This document shows positions 35,027-44,111 of a stretch of 64,000 nt of DNA, one piece after another; position 1 is the stretch's first letter; each line of letters opens with the position of its first letter. The notes beneath the pieces were generated by a model. It saw only the letters and a program-made list of their open reading frames with translations. It was not told the origin of the DNA and searched no databases. The stretch comes from an uncultured Alistipes sp. (GTDB lineage: Bacteria > Bacteroidota > Bacteroidia > Bacteroidales > Rikenellaceae), in assembly GCF_963931675.1 (NCBI RefSeq), contig NZ_OZ007039.1:335501-399500 (forward strand), written 5' to 3'. The position numbers and the translations under genes are program-made.

Positions 35027-35057
35027 GCCTGCGGACGGGGTGATACCCGCCGCAGGC
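35027..35057 (+). terminator. Hairpin after the major fimbrillin
   Basis: GCCTGCGG pairs with CCGCAGGC, with an inner CGGG/CCCG pair around TGATA. No long T-run follows, so it may attenuate rather than end transcription and set the subunit ratio. Confidence 0.45.
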
Positions 35058-35076
35058 CCTAAAATGACCTGACAGC

Positions 35077-36012
35077 ATGAAAAAAACGTTTTATCGAATC
35101 CTCCTCACAGCCGCGATCCTCCCGACCGTCGGCCCCGGTTGCGTGAACGAGGAACGCGAGCACCACGACCCCGTCGTGCCGCTCGCCTTCGAACCCGTCA
35201 TGCACGCTCAGGTCCGCGCCGGGGAGACCCCCGACAACACCGGCGACACCGGCAACAACTCGTTCGGCGTCAGCGCCTGGACCCTCGACCGGAACGAGAC
35301 CTGGAGCACCGGGTCCGAAAACGCCGAACCGTTCCTCGACCGGGAAAAACTGCTCCGCGACGGCGTTTTCTGGTATCCCGAATCGAAACCCGACTGGCCC
35401 CCCTATCAATACAACCTCGCCTGCATCGGATTCGCACCCTTCGATGCCGCCGCCCGATGCGACAACTCCCAGGGAGTCGTCTTCGACGATGTAGACACCT
35501 CGACCGACCCCGGCGACCTGCGCTATACCCTGCTGCAGGCCAATCTGTCCAAAAACCGGAACGGAGGCGTCATCTCGCTCCCGATGATCCCCGCCCTCTG
35601 CGAAGTCAGCTTCCGCGTGAGAGGCGTCTCCGAGTATGAAACCGCCCGGATCTACGTCCGCAGCATCTCGCTCGAAAACGTCAAACTGAAAGGCAGTTTC
35701 CACTCGCTGCCGAACCCCTCCTGGGACCTCCAGAACCTCACGGGAGAAATCAATTTCTTCGAGGGCGACTGGCCGGTCGACTATTCGCCCCAGGAGATCG
35801 GCGAAACCCGCCGGATCATCCCCCAGGATCTGGATGCCTCGCTGCGAATCGCCTACGATGTCGTCGCCCCGTCGCAGGACCGAATCCCCGAGGAAGTGTT
35901 CGGACTGGAGATCAAACGGTCGCTCTCGGCCGGGCACCAATATACCTTCACGCTGGCCGTCAGCACCTCCGGCGTCGAGGTCATTCAGGAAAATCCCTCT
36001 CAAATCGACTAA
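35077..36012 (+). CDS. Fimbrillin-family accessory subunit
   Basis: 311 residues. Lipoprotein-type signal MKKTFYRILLTAAILPTVGPGC. The mature part has VPLAFEPVMHAQVRAGE (a FimA-like N-terminal strand with an Arg), a GVFWYPESKPDWPPYQYNLA motif as in fimbrillins (the xFWP region), LCEVSFRVRG and a C-terminal HQYTFTLAVSTSGVEV strand. It lies 14 bp before the next fimbrillin. Role as a minor or tip-proximal subunit is inferred from order. Confidence 0.75.
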   Translation: MKKTFYRILLTAAILPTVGPGCVNEEREHHDPVVPLAFEPVMHAQVRAGETPDNTGDTGNNSFGVSAWTLDRNETWSTGSENAEPFLDREKLLRDGVFWYPESKPDWPPYQYNLACIGFAPFDAAARCDNSQGVVFDDVDTSTDPGDLRYTLLQANLSKNRNGGVISLPMIPALCEVSFRVRGVSEYETARIYVRSISLENVKLKGSFHSLPNPSWDLQNLTGEINFFEGDWPVDYSPQEIGETRRIIPQDLDASLRIAYDVVAPSQDRIPEEVFGLEIKRSLSAGHQYTFTLAVSTSGVEVIQENPSQID

Positions 36013-36026
36013 CATCCGAAAACCGT

Positions 36027-37214
36027 ATGATTCGAATATCCAAATACCTGATTCCGTTGCTGGCAGCCACAGCCTGGGGCTGCAACGACCCTGATCGTAC
36101 GGATGGACCGGCTCCCGCGGCCGGGAACAGCCCCATCAGATGGGATGTCGCCAGCGTGACATCCCCCGGAACCCCAAGCCGCTCGCTCGTCGGACCCGCC
36201 CCCGAAGAGGGCCAGACCCCCGACTGGATCACCCTCGAACAGGCCTGCACCCCCACAGCCGCGGGCGGCAAAGGGCTGGCTATCGGCATCTGGGCCGACT
36301 ATACCTACGAGGATCTCCAGGGTGACGAAATCACCATAAAAAACCTCTTCAGCGGAACCCGGCTCATCTATGCCAATAAAACGAACGGGAACCCCTACAG
36401 CTACTGGAACTACGAAGGCGAAGACCTCTACTGGTACATCGGCGGCAGGTACAAGTTCCGCGCCTTCTTCCCCCAGAAGATCAGCGAAAACGTCATCTCG
36501 TCGACCAGCGCCACCACCTTCGTGATCGAATACCCCACGCACAACCTCCAGGAAGACCTCCTGCTCGCCTACAACGCCGTCGATACAACCAATCCCCAGG
36601 TCGACCTCAGCAAACCCGTCGGCCTGCACTTCAGCCACGGACTGGCCGCCATCCGCTTTATTATCAAGGCCAACTTCGCAACCGAAGACAAACTCACTTC
36701 GTGCTACTTCCAGAACGCCGATACGCGCGACTTCGCAACCTCCGGCATGTTGGCCTACGGCTCCGAGACCGAAACCAAAAGCATCTCCTGGAGCCTGGGA
36801 TACTACCCTCCCGTCACCGAGAAGATCTACTACTGGCAAAACTCCGGAATCACGTTCTCGACCGACGAACACGGATCGACAACCTCGGCAACCGCATACT
36901 CCGCTACGGGAACAACCAACGGGGACCTCTTCACCGGAAACAACGGATGGGTGCTGATCCTCCCGCAGGCGTCGCCGGGCAGTCTGAAATTCTGCTTCAC
37001 GACCCAGAGCGGCGGTGATGCCGTCTTCACGGTGACCATCCCGCAGGTGACCGAACGCATCGACAACGGCGACGGAACATTCACCGAAAGCACGGAGTAC
37101 CTCCCCGGAAAACGATATACCTACACGGTGTCCATCAGCAAAACCGACCTTGAGCTGACCCTGACGGTCGCCGACTGGAACGAACGCGAATCCTCGCACA
37201 GCATCATCTTCTGA
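36027..37214 (+). CDS. Fimbrillin-family accessory subunit
   Basis: 395 residues. Signal peptide with Cys near residue 15 (LIPLLAATAWGC). Fimbrillin features: IRWDVASVTSPGTPSRSLVG near the mature start, DLYWYIGGRYKFRAFFPQ near 140, GLHFSHGLAAIRFIIKANF near 200 and KRYTYTVSISKTDLELTLTV followed by ADWNE at the end. It sits between two other pilus genes with 14 and 22 bp spacers. Confidence 0.78.
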   Translation: MIRISKYLIPLLAATAWGCNDPDRTDGPAPAAGNSPIRWDVASVTSPGTPSRSLVGPAPEEGQTPDWITLEQACTPTAAGGKGLAIGIWADYTYEDLQGDEITIKNLFSGTRLIYANKTNGNPYSYWNYEGEDLYWYIGGRYKFRAFFPQKISENVISSTSATTFVIEYPTHNLQEDLLLAYNAVDTTNPQVDLSKPVGLHFSHGLAAIRFIIKANFATEDKLTSCYFQNADTRDFATSGMLAYGSETETKSISWSLGYYPPVTEKIYYWQNSGITFSTDEHGSTTSATAYSATGTTNGDLFTGNNGWVLILPQASPGSLKFCFTTQSGGDAVFTVTIPQVTERIDNGDGTFTESTEYLPGKRYTYTVSISKTDLELTLTVADWNERESSHSIIF

Positions 37215-37236
37215 CAACGACTTAACCGAAGCCATC

Positions 37237-39024
37237 ATGTACGGTAATCTCAATAAATGGTTCTTCCCTGCAATGCTTCTGGCAACACTCTACGGCTGTC
37301 AGAAGAGCGACCTCGTCACCCAAAAAGAGACGCAGGATGTGAGGGAACCGGCCAGTCTCGTGCTGACAACGGATTTTTCGGCCCTGATCACCGCCGGTGA
37401 AGGCACCCGCGCCAACATCGATCCCGTCGACAATACCATCCAACACGTCACGCTCTTCCTGATCGACTACCTCGACGACCGGCTCGTCGCCTACCGGCAC
37501 ATCTGCCCCGACCCCAACGGCCCTCTCCATGCCTATGACGATACCGACGACCAAAACGGGTTCGTCAATGAGGCAACCGGAGAGATCGACCCGTCTCTCA
37601 TCTCGGGAAAAACCATCCGCGTCACGTTCGACTACAACAACACGAAGAACGGATTGGCTGAAAAACTCACCCGCGGAACCTACGTGCTGCTCGCGGCGGC
37701 AAACTACTCGGAGTCGGACAAATTCGGCGATCTGGGAATCGCCACGGAGATCAAAAGCCTGCTCGACCTCTTCGACGGAAACTCGGCAGTCGGTATCAGT
37801 AATTTCAAGGACAACCACAGCGACTTCTATAACCTGGCACTGGAAATCCCCGAGGTAACGGAGAACGGGACAACCTACGACCCCTATATCCGCCCGGGCG
37901 ATGTCTCGATCCCGCTGTGCACCACCCAGTACCTCCATCTGATTTCGGGTGTGAACCGCTACAACGCCGAACTCAAGCGCACCTGTGCCCGGATGCGGAT
38001 CGACGTGTGCAACTACAGCGAATTGCCGCTGACAATCAATAGCCTGGAGTTCAGCTCGAACTTCACCCAATCGAACTGCTACCTCTTCTCCCGGCTGGAC
38101 CGCTTCGAGAACTACGAGATCGAGAACAACTACCGGGGAAAGGGGGCTCCGGTCTCCGACAGCGGGAATGCCCTCACGCCGTTCACCCCCGGCACGGTGG
38201 AGCAGGGGACGACAACCGTTTTCGACGGCCTGATCTACGAAAGCTACGACCCGGACAACAACTACACCTACACGATCGACGTCGGCTATACGGGAGAGGG
38301 CGACATCACGCGCTATGAACTCGCCAACAACGGGCAGCCCGTTTCGTCGTTGAGCGACGTGCAGAGCATGGGGCCCTATTTTCTGATCAGGCACAGAAAT
38401 GGCGGTTACCTCTACGTACAAAATGACCAGCCGTATGCCACCACGGGCACCAGTCCGTCGCCCCAGACGATCCTCGACAACTGCAAGGAGAACAACGACT
38501 ATTACAATTACGTCTGGGAACTCGAATATGCTTCCACCGGGAACTACTACCTGCGGAACGTGCAGACAGAGGATTACATCGGGCGGATCACTTCGATCGA
38601 CGGGACCCGACTGTCCATGGTCGGCAAGGAGAGCCAGTACACGGCGGCCGACACCTTCAAAGTGTTGAGCATCACATCCAACAACCAGACCTATTTCGTC
38701 TTCCGCTCGAATAATTACTATCCGACGGCCTATATCAATGTCTGGCAAGGGACCAGCAATAACATTGCGGCTTATAGTAGCCCCGACACCGGATCGCAGT
38801 TCTTGCTCTATCCGGTCACTCGGGTCACTGGACTGAAAAGCCGTCAGGAGGTCGTGCTGCGGACCATCGACAAGACGAGCGGCGTGGTAAGCGACGTCCA
38901 CGAAATCCAACGCAACGACTACATCCACGTCCTCGTCGAGGTGTCGTACAACCCCGACAAGGGCGACTTCGAATTCGTCGTCAATGACTGGGAAAAAGGC
39001 GGCGGCGAGATAACCTTCAACTGA
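37237..39024 (+). CDS. Fimbrial minor subunit with beta-trefoil-like insertion
   Basis: 595 residues, lipoprotein signal (FPAMLLATLYGC). The N-terminal half resembles FimB/Mfa2-type or minor fimbrial proteins: HVTLFLIDYLDDRLVAYRH, then LKRTCARMRIDVCNYSELPL near 250 and SLEFSSNFTQSNCYLF. Residues about 380-525 interrupt that pattern with a segment that looks like a ricin-type beta-trefoil: YFLIRHRNGGYLYVQND, YNYVWELEYASTGNYYLRNV and YFVFRSNNYYPTAYINVWQG. The fimbrial C-terminal part (YIHVLVEVSYNPDKGDFEFV) follows. The insertion suggests glycan binding. Confidence 0.72.
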   Translation: MYGNLNKWFFPAMLLATLYGCQKSDLVTQKETQDVREPASLVLTTDFSALITAGEGTRANIDPVDNTIQHVTLFLIDYLDDRLVAYRHICPDPNGPLHAYDDTDDQNGFVNEATGEIDPSLISGKTIRVTFDYNNTKNGLAEKLTRGTYVLLAAANYSESDKFGDLGIATEIKSLLDLFDGNSAVGISNFKDNHSDFYNLALEIPEVTENGTTYDPYIRPGDVSIPLCTTQYLHLISGVNRYNAELKRTCARMRIDVCNYSELPLTINSLEFSSNFTQSNCYLFSRLDRFENYEIENNYRGKGAPVSDSGNALTPFTPGTVEQGTTTVFDGLIYESYDPDNNYTYTIDVGYTGEGDITRYELANNGQPVSSLSDVQSMGPYFLIRHRNGGYLYVQNDQPYATTGTSPSPQTILDNCKENNDYYNYVWELEYASTGNYYLRNVQTEDYIGRITSIDGTRLSMVGKESQYTAADTFKVLSITSNNQTYFVFRSNNYYPTAYINVWQGTSNNIAAYSSPDTGSQFLLYPVTRVTGLKSRQEVVLRTIDKTSGVVSDVHEIQRNDYIHVLVEVSYNPDKGDFEFVVNDWEKGGGEITFN

Positions 39025-39034
39025 TGCCGGAACC

Positions 39035-42000
39035 ATGAAACGATCGATACTTTTCTGCTGTCTCTGTTCGCTGCTGCTGGGCAGTTGCATCAAGGACCCC
39101 GAACTCGACCCGACACAGGTCGGTGAGGGCGAAGTATGGACGACACTCGACTTCACCCATACGGACTACGACCAGATCCGCATCACGACCCGCTCGACCC
39201 TCGGGCCGATTGCCGAGGCCCGCGTCTCGAACATCTACGTCTTCCTGTTCAACAGTGCCGGAGAGCGCGTCTACGGACACTACTTCGACGACGAGAACAA
39301 ACTTTCAACGCGCAACGAAGTCGTCGCCGCCAATACGAACTGCTGGATGGTCAACAACCTCGTGAGCGAAGGCGGAGAGACCCACGGTACGATCCGGATG
39401 AAGATTCCGCAACTGACGGGAGGTACCTTCTGGCTCGTGTCGAACCTCGACACCGACATGCTGAACCTCTCACCTGAGAAGTTCAGTTTCATCCGCACGA
39501 TCGATGAGCTCAAAGCGCTGACGGTATTGCTCAATCAGGAGATCACCTCGCGCAACGGCTCGTTCACCATGACCGGAAGCGCCGCAAACATCACCATTAC
39601 CGATTCCGGGATCTCCCAGAACGGGGAGTCGGTCGTCATTCCGCTGAACCGGCTCGATGCCAAGATCGAGGTCCGCGTCCGCGCCGCCGTCGGCAATGAG
39701 ACGCTGGTCAATGGTTCCGGATCCACAACCACCCAGCGGATCAAGGGCTTCACGCCCGAATCGTGGCAGGTGGTCAATCTGCCCAAAGGATCCTACCTGA
39801 TCGAGCACGACGCCGCAGACGACGGTCACGATGCCGATACCGGGTTCTTCGACAGCCCGACGACCAATTTCGAGACCCAGAGCGAAGAGAGTTTCTCCTA
39901 CGAACAGAGCGACGGGACGTCGGTCAAGGTGACGGCTCCCGTCCACGGATTCTCGTTCTACATGTATGAGAACCGCCCCGAAGCCAAAAAAAACGTGACG
40001 GAATACCACCAGCGCGACAAGCGGATCAAGGACGATACCGGAGCCTACGACACGACGGACGGGCTCTGGGAGAATGCGCCGGAGACCTCCACCTACCTGG
40101 TTATCAAGGGTGAGGTAGCCATGGATGTCGACGTCTCGGCCGAAGCCAAGGACCAGACGCTCAACGCCGCAGTCACCTACTACATCCACCTGGGTGACAT
40201 CGGCAGCATCCCCAACGGCCTGAACGACTACCGGGTCAACCGCAACACCCACTATACCTACACCATCACCATCAAGGGCGTGGAGAACATCCAGGTCGAG
40301 GTCGAGACGAAGACCGAGAACGAATCGGGAGCCACGGGGCACGTCTATATCGCCAGGGAGTCGATCTACACCTTCGATTCGCACTATGGCCAGCGAGTCT
40401 TTGCCTTCGATCAGGCGTCGATCACCTCGGAGAATGTCACCTGGTATGTCAAGACCCCCTTCGGGCGAGAGGGTATGCCCGAGGTTGTCAATGGTGCAGA
40501 GATCCCGAACGGGCTGGATTACAAGTGGGTGTCGTTCCGGATCAACGACATCGAGGCCTCGGGGCAATACAGCCACCGGAATCAGAAATACGACCCCGAC
40601 GAGGTGATGGACATCATCGAATTCTGCGACTACATCCGCGAGCAGAAGGAACGTTTCATCCAGAACCGGACCAACGATTTCCGCATGGAGGAGGACCCCG
40701 AGCTCAAGCGGCTCTACCCTGACCGGCCGGATATTTATACCCGCTACCGGATCTATGCCACGATCTTCGTCGACGAGTTCTACTACGACAAGGACCCGAT
40801 TTCGGGTGAGGTCCGTACCACCTTGTGGAAGGAGTTCGTCAATCAGCCCAACCGGATGATGCACATCCTCTGCGATACGAAGTTCAGTCCCGACGGAGAC
40901 AGTTCAACGACCGGCAGTGTCGTGACGATCCGGCAACGTTCGATCCAGACCATCTACAACACCGAGGATGAATCCACGCAAACGGCCTGGGGCGGAGAAT
41001 CCATCGATGAAAACGAGGGTCTTCTCTGGTTCTACAACCGCAACGAAACGCATGCGGTAGAATCGGTCTATCCGTATGTCGACACGGACTACGGGAACGA
41101 CTCGCGGGCCAACGGGCTCTACAATACGGCCCGGCTCTGGGAGTTGACGGACGGAACGGGCAGTTACAAGAATGCGCTGTGGGACGATTACCTCGACTAC
41201 GATCGGGAGAATGACCACGAATTGATTTTCCTCAAGGACGACGACGATCTGGCTACGGCACGTTATGCGTGCCTGATGCGGAACCGGGACGACAACGGAG
41301 ACGGGATTATCGAAGCGTCGGAAATTCGGTGGTACCTTGCCTCACTCCAGCAGTTGACAGCGCTTTACATTGGAGATCAGGGGCTTTCCAGCGAGGCCAA
41401 GCTCTACGACCAGTTCAACGGATACGGAAAGGACGAGGTGGATGAATACGGGTCCCAGCTCTGGAGACGACACATCATCAGCAGCACCCGGTGGGGAAAC
41501 GGGTCGACAAGCAACTATCCCGCGATGCTCTGGGCCGAGGAGGGATTGTCGACGAGTGCCTACAAACAGTACGCCAATACGAAACCGGGGCGGTATACGG
41601 TGCGATGCGTCCGCAATCTGGGCATGGACCCCGCCTCCGAGCAGGAGGCCATCCAGGCGCTCAACGACGCGGATCGGACACCCGAGGTTTCGATACGCTT
41701 CCAGACCGTCGAGGAGAACCATTCAGCCACATCGGTTTATCGGTTCGATCTGTCGAGAATCAACAAAAAATCAATCCGTTACTACACGTCCCGCGAACTG
41801 GAACCCGGAGACGAATATGCGGAATCCGCACGGGTATACAGCAAGTTCGAGACCGGGCCGCTGGTAAGCTACTCGGGGAGTTATGGCAATCTGAAGTCCA
41901 TGATCGAGCGTGGAGAGAGTCCATGCCCCGAGGGTTATCGGGTGCCGAATATCCGCGAAGCGAGTCTGATGGCGAACTACATTACTTCGGATGTCAATCC

Positions 42001-42160
42001 ACACTGGTGGCCAGATTACGCCTATGTAAACACCTACTATTCGTTCGGAACTCTTGGTAAGAATTACGACGGGACGAGTACTACGTGGTTCTACAAAGTT
42101 AATCACATCACCGTCAACGGATCGGCAACGAGGATTCGTTGTGTCCGGGATATTCAGTAG
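39035..42160 (+). CDS. Large DUF4906-like fimbrial tip protein
   Basis: 1,041 residues, the largest and last gene of the operon. Lipoprotein signal LFCCLCSLLLGSC with Cys18. Residues about 45-110 resemble Mfa2/FimB N-termini (RVSNIYVFLFNSAGERVYGH). The long middle part matches my recollection of DUF4906. Near residue 753 an EF-hand-like calcium loop DDNGDGIIEASE is followed by IRWYLASLQQL. Two RCVR segments (RCVRNLG near 855, RCVRDIQ at the end) mark the ends of repeated C-terminal modules seen in Bacteroidetes adhesins. Probable pilus tip adhesin. Confidence 0.75.
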   Translation: MKRSILFCCLCSLLLGSCIKDPELDPTQVGEGEVWTTLDFTHTDYDQIRITTRSTLGPIAEARVSNIYVFLFNSAGERVYGHYFDDENKLSTRNEVVAANTNCWMVNNLVSEGGETHGTIRMKIPQLTGGTFWLVSNLDTDMLNLSPEKFSFIRTIDELKALTVLLNQEITSRNGSFTMTGSAANITITDSGISQNGESVVIPLNRLDAKIEVRVRAAVGNETLVNGSGSTTTQRIKGFTPESWQVVNLPKGSYLIEHDAADDGHDADTGFFDSPTTNFETQSEESFSYEQSDGTSVKVTAPVHGFSFYMYENRPEAKKNVTEYHQRDKRIKDDTGAYDTTDGLWENAPETSTYLVIKGEVAMDVDVSAEAKDQTLNAAVTYYIHLGDIGSIPNGLNDYRVNRNTHYTYTITIKGVENIQVEVETKTENESGATGHVYIARESIYTFDSHYGQRVFAFDQASITSENVTWYVKTPFGREGMPEVVNGAEIPNGLDYKWVSFRINDIEASGQYSHRNQKYDPDEVMDIIEFCDYIREQKERFIQNRTNDFRMEEDPELKRLYPDRPDIYTRYRIYATIFVDEFYYDKDPISGEVRTTLWKEFVNQPNRMMHILCDTKFSPDGDSSTTGSVVTIRQRSIQTIYNTEDESTQTAWGGESIDENEGLLWFYNRNETHAVESVYPYVDTDYGNDSRANGLYNTARLWELTDGTGSYKNALWDDYLDYDRENDHELIFLKDDDDLATARYACLMRNRDDNGDGIIEASEIRWYLASLQQLTALYIGDQGLSSEAKLYDQFNGYGKDEVDEYGSQLWRRHIISSTRWGNGSTSNYPAMLWAEEGLSTSAYKQYANTKPGRYTVRCVRNLGMDPASEQEAIQALNDADRTPEVSIRFQTVEENHSATSVYRFDLSRINKKSIRYYTSRELEPGDEYAESARVYSKFETGPLVSYSGSYGNLKSMIERGESPCPEGYRVPNIREASLMANYITSDVNPHWWPDYAYVNTYYSFGTLGKNYDGTSTTWFYKVNHITVNGSATRIRCVRDIQ

Positions 42161-42164
42161 TTTC

Positions 42165-42456
42165 GGAGAGAGAGGCTCTCAGTCGGATGGATTCCCCGCT
42201 TGACGGCGAATGACATTCTCTCCTGGATTTCCGCCTTGAACGGAAATCCAGGATCGCCAAAGCCCAGAACGGCTTCGGAAACCCCTCGCTGATACCTTCG
42301 CCCATAGCGCCCGGTTCAGAACCGGGCGCTTTTTGGGTTGCGGCGCTTTTTATCGACCCAAAAAGCGCCGCAAAAACCATCGTCCCAAATTACGGACCTC
42401 AGCACCCCGGCCGCGTCTTTTTTCACGACGTCGGTGCATCGGAATCATTTTTTGCG
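42165..42456. repeat. Intergenic hairpin repeats before the thiamine operon
   Basis: Same repeat family as 4.24-5.0 kb and 49.02-49.35 kb. It has a TTTCCGCCTTGAACGGAAA palindrome, the shared CCTTCGCCCATA linker, GCGCCCGGTT-CAG-AACCGGGCGC (42307-42329) and a GGCGCTTTTT/AAAAAGCGCC pair (42341-42368). The large hairpins could also end fimbrial transcription. Confidence 0.65.
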
Positions 42457-42464
42457 TATATTTG
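42457..42464 (+). promoter_or_regulatory. Promoter -7 box of the thiamine operon
   Basis: TATATTTG, just upstream of the riboswitch. No clear TTG at the -33 position. Confidence 0.6.
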
Positions 42465-42469
42465 CGCAA

Positions 42470-42640
42470 CACAAGAGGGGTGCCTTCGAGGAACTACGGT
42501 ACAGACACCGGGAATGGTGACGCAGCGTCGATGCCGACCCTGCTGATTCCAAAACGATGCCGTCCGGACGCTTTCACGAAAAGGCTGAGATCATACCCTA
42601 TGAACTTGATGCGGGCAACACCGACGAAAGGACTTGTTCA
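42470..42640 (+). promoter_or_regulatory. TPP riboswitch (THI element)
   Basis: Conserved aptamer blocks in order: GAGGGGTGCC (42475-42484), GGCTGAGATCATACCC (about 42584-42599), GAACTTGATGCGG (42602-42614), CAACACCG and CGAAAGGACTT. About 100 nt lie between the first two blocks, more than in compact aptamers, so the P3 region is extended. It precedes thiS and should repress the operon when thiamine pyrophosphate is abundant. Confidence 0.9.
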
Positions 42641-42644
42641 TAGA

Positions 42645-42682
42645 CCGTAATTTCTCACGGGCACATCTTCTGCAAATTACGG
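42645..42682 (+). promoter_or_regulatory. Riboswitch expression-platform hairpin
   Basis: CCGTAATTT (42645-42653) pairs with AAATTACGG (42674-42682), ending 7 nt before the thiS ATG. Without a T-run it fits control of translation initiation better than termination. Confidence 0.55.
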
Positions 42683-42689
42683 ATTTCGC

Positions 42690-42890
42690 ATGGAAGTATT
42701 CATCAATCGCAAACCTATCGGGGTCGAGGCCCCGATGAGCCTCGACGAGTTGCTGACGCGGGAGGGTATCCCGTCGGAAGGGGTCGCCGTAGCGGTGAAC
42801 AACCGCGTGGTGCCGCGCGGCGAGTGGGCCGCGACGCCCGTCGAGGAGGGCATGAAGATCACCGTCATCCGAGCCGTCTGCGGGGGATGA
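42690..42890 (+). CDS. thiS: Sulfur carrier protein ThiS
   Basis: 66 residues, ubiquitin-like. The C-terminal Gly-Gly (IRAVCGG) is adenylated by ThiF and then thiocarboxylated to deliver sulfur to thiazole synthase ThiG. The N-terminal strand MEVFINRKPI and the VAVAVNNRVVPRGEW segment are typical. First gene after the TPP riboswitch; its stop overlaps the next start. Confidence 0.95.
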   Translation: MEVFINRKPIGVEAPMSLDELLTREGIPSEGVAVAVNNRVVPRGEWAATPVEEGMKITVIRAVCGG

Positions 42891-43483
42891 TGCGGCTCGT
42901 CGTCATCACCCGGGAGGAGTTTACGGCCGAGGAGCCGGAGACGATCCTCCGCCTGCTGGAGGGCGGGATCGAGCGCATCCACCTGCGCAAGCCGGGAGCC
43001 GCGGAGAAGGAGATGCGGCGCCTCATCGAGTCGCTGCCCGCGACGTGCTACCCGCACCTGAGCCTCCACGACCACCTGCCGCTGGCCGCTGAGTACGGGC
43101 TCGGGGGCGTGCATCTCAACGGCCGCAATCCGATACCGCCCGCCGAGTTCCGGGGCGTGGTCAGCCGTTCGTGCCACTCGCTGGCGGAACTCGAAGCCGC
43201 GGCTCCGACGACCGGTTACCGTTTTCTGAGCCCGATTTTCGACAGCATCTCGAAGAGCGGCTACCGTGCGGCATTTTCCGGGGAAGCGCTGTGCGAAGCT
43301 GCGGCTCAGGGGATTATCGACACGCGGACATTGGCGCTCGGGGGCGTGACACCCTCCCGCCTGCCACAGGTCCGGGCGTGGGGGTTCGGGGGTGCGGCGC
43401 TGCTGGGCTGCATCTGGCGCGACACCTCGGCGGCGGGACTGCGGCGCACGCTCGCCGAAATCGACAAATATAAAAAGGAATAA
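42887..43483 (+). CDS. ThiE/TenI-like thiamine phosphate synthase homologue
   Basis: 198 residues, TIM-barrel of the ThiE/TenI family, shorter and more divergent than the ThiE that follows. Seen: GIERIHLRKPGA, LSLHDHLPLAAEYGLGGVHL (the family HDxxxLA..yga.GVHL pattern), CHSLAELEAA, FLSPIFDSISKSGY and LALGGVTPSRL. It may be the thiazole tautomerase TenI or a second thiamine phosphate synthase; sequence alone does not decide. ATG at 42887 (or 42890) overlaps the thiS stop. Confidence 0.82.
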   Translation: MMRLVVITREEFTAEEPETILRLLEGGIERIHLRKPGAAEKEMRRLIESLPATCYPHLSLHDHLPLAAEYGLGGVHLNGRNPIPPAEFRGVVSRSCHSLAELEAAAPTTGYRFLSPIFDSISKSGYRAAFSGEALCEAAAQGIIDTRTLALGGVTPSRLPQVRAWGFGGAALLGCIWRDTSAAGLRRTLAEIDKYKKE

Positions 43484-43484
43484 C

Positions 43485-44111
43485 ATGCTTCAATTCATCA
43501 CACACCGGAACGGGCGTTACGACGAGATCTCCGGGACACGCGCCGTACTGGAAGGGGGCTGCCGCTGGGTGCAGCTCCGCATGAAGGATGCCCCGGACGA
43601 GGAGTTCCTGCGCGTGGGGCGCGAGGTGGGACGGCTGTGCCGGGAGTACGGTGCGACGTTTCTCGTAGACGACCGCGTGCATCTGGTCGCCGAGCTCGGG
43701 GCCGACGGCGTACACCTGGGCAAGCACGACATGCCCGTTTCGGAAGCCCGCCGACTGCTGCCCGCCGGGACGACCATCGGCGCGACGGCCAATACGTTCG
43801 AGGAGATCGCACGCGCCGCAGCGGCCGGGGCCGACTACATCGGACTGGGCCCGTTCCGCTTCACCGAGACCAAACGCAACCTGAGCCCGATCCTCGGGCT
43901 GGAGGGTTACCGGGCGATCTTCGAGCGGTGCCGCGCGGCGGGGATCACGCTTCCGGTGGTGGCCATCGGGGGGATCACGGCCGCGGACGTCGCAGCGATC
44001 CTCGACACGGGAGCCACGGGCATCGCCCTCTCGGGGGCACTCCTCGGGGCCGAAGACCCGGCGGAGGAGACCCGCAAAATCATGAAAATCCTAAATCATC
44101 ACAAACTATGA
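43485..44111 (+). CDS. thiE: Thiamine phosphate synthase ThiE
   Basis: Couples HMP-pyrophosphate with thiazole phosphate to give thiamine phosphate. 208 residues with [10 protein letters not shown] near 27, [20 protein letters not shown] near 62, [20 protein letters not shown] and [14 protein letters not shown] (the phosphate and pyrophosphate-binding region), and [12 protein letters not shown]. Start at 43485, 1 bp after the previous stop. The stop overlaps thiG (ATGA). Confidence 0.93.
   Translation: MLQFITHRNGRYDEISGTRAVLEGGCRWVQLRMKDAPDEEFLRVGREVGRLCREYGATFLVDDRVHLVAELGADGVHLGKHDMPVSEARRLLPAGTTIGATANTFEEIARAAAAGADYIGLGPFRFTETKRNLSPILGLEGYRAIFERCRAAGITLPVVAIGGITAADVAAILDTGATGIALSGALLGAEDPAEETRKIMKILNHHKL

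Noticed and set aside
37222..39156. Minus-strand open frame of 644 codons opposite the fimbrial subunit
   Set aside because: Shadow frame; no signal peptide or domain, and the plus-strand gene is convincing.
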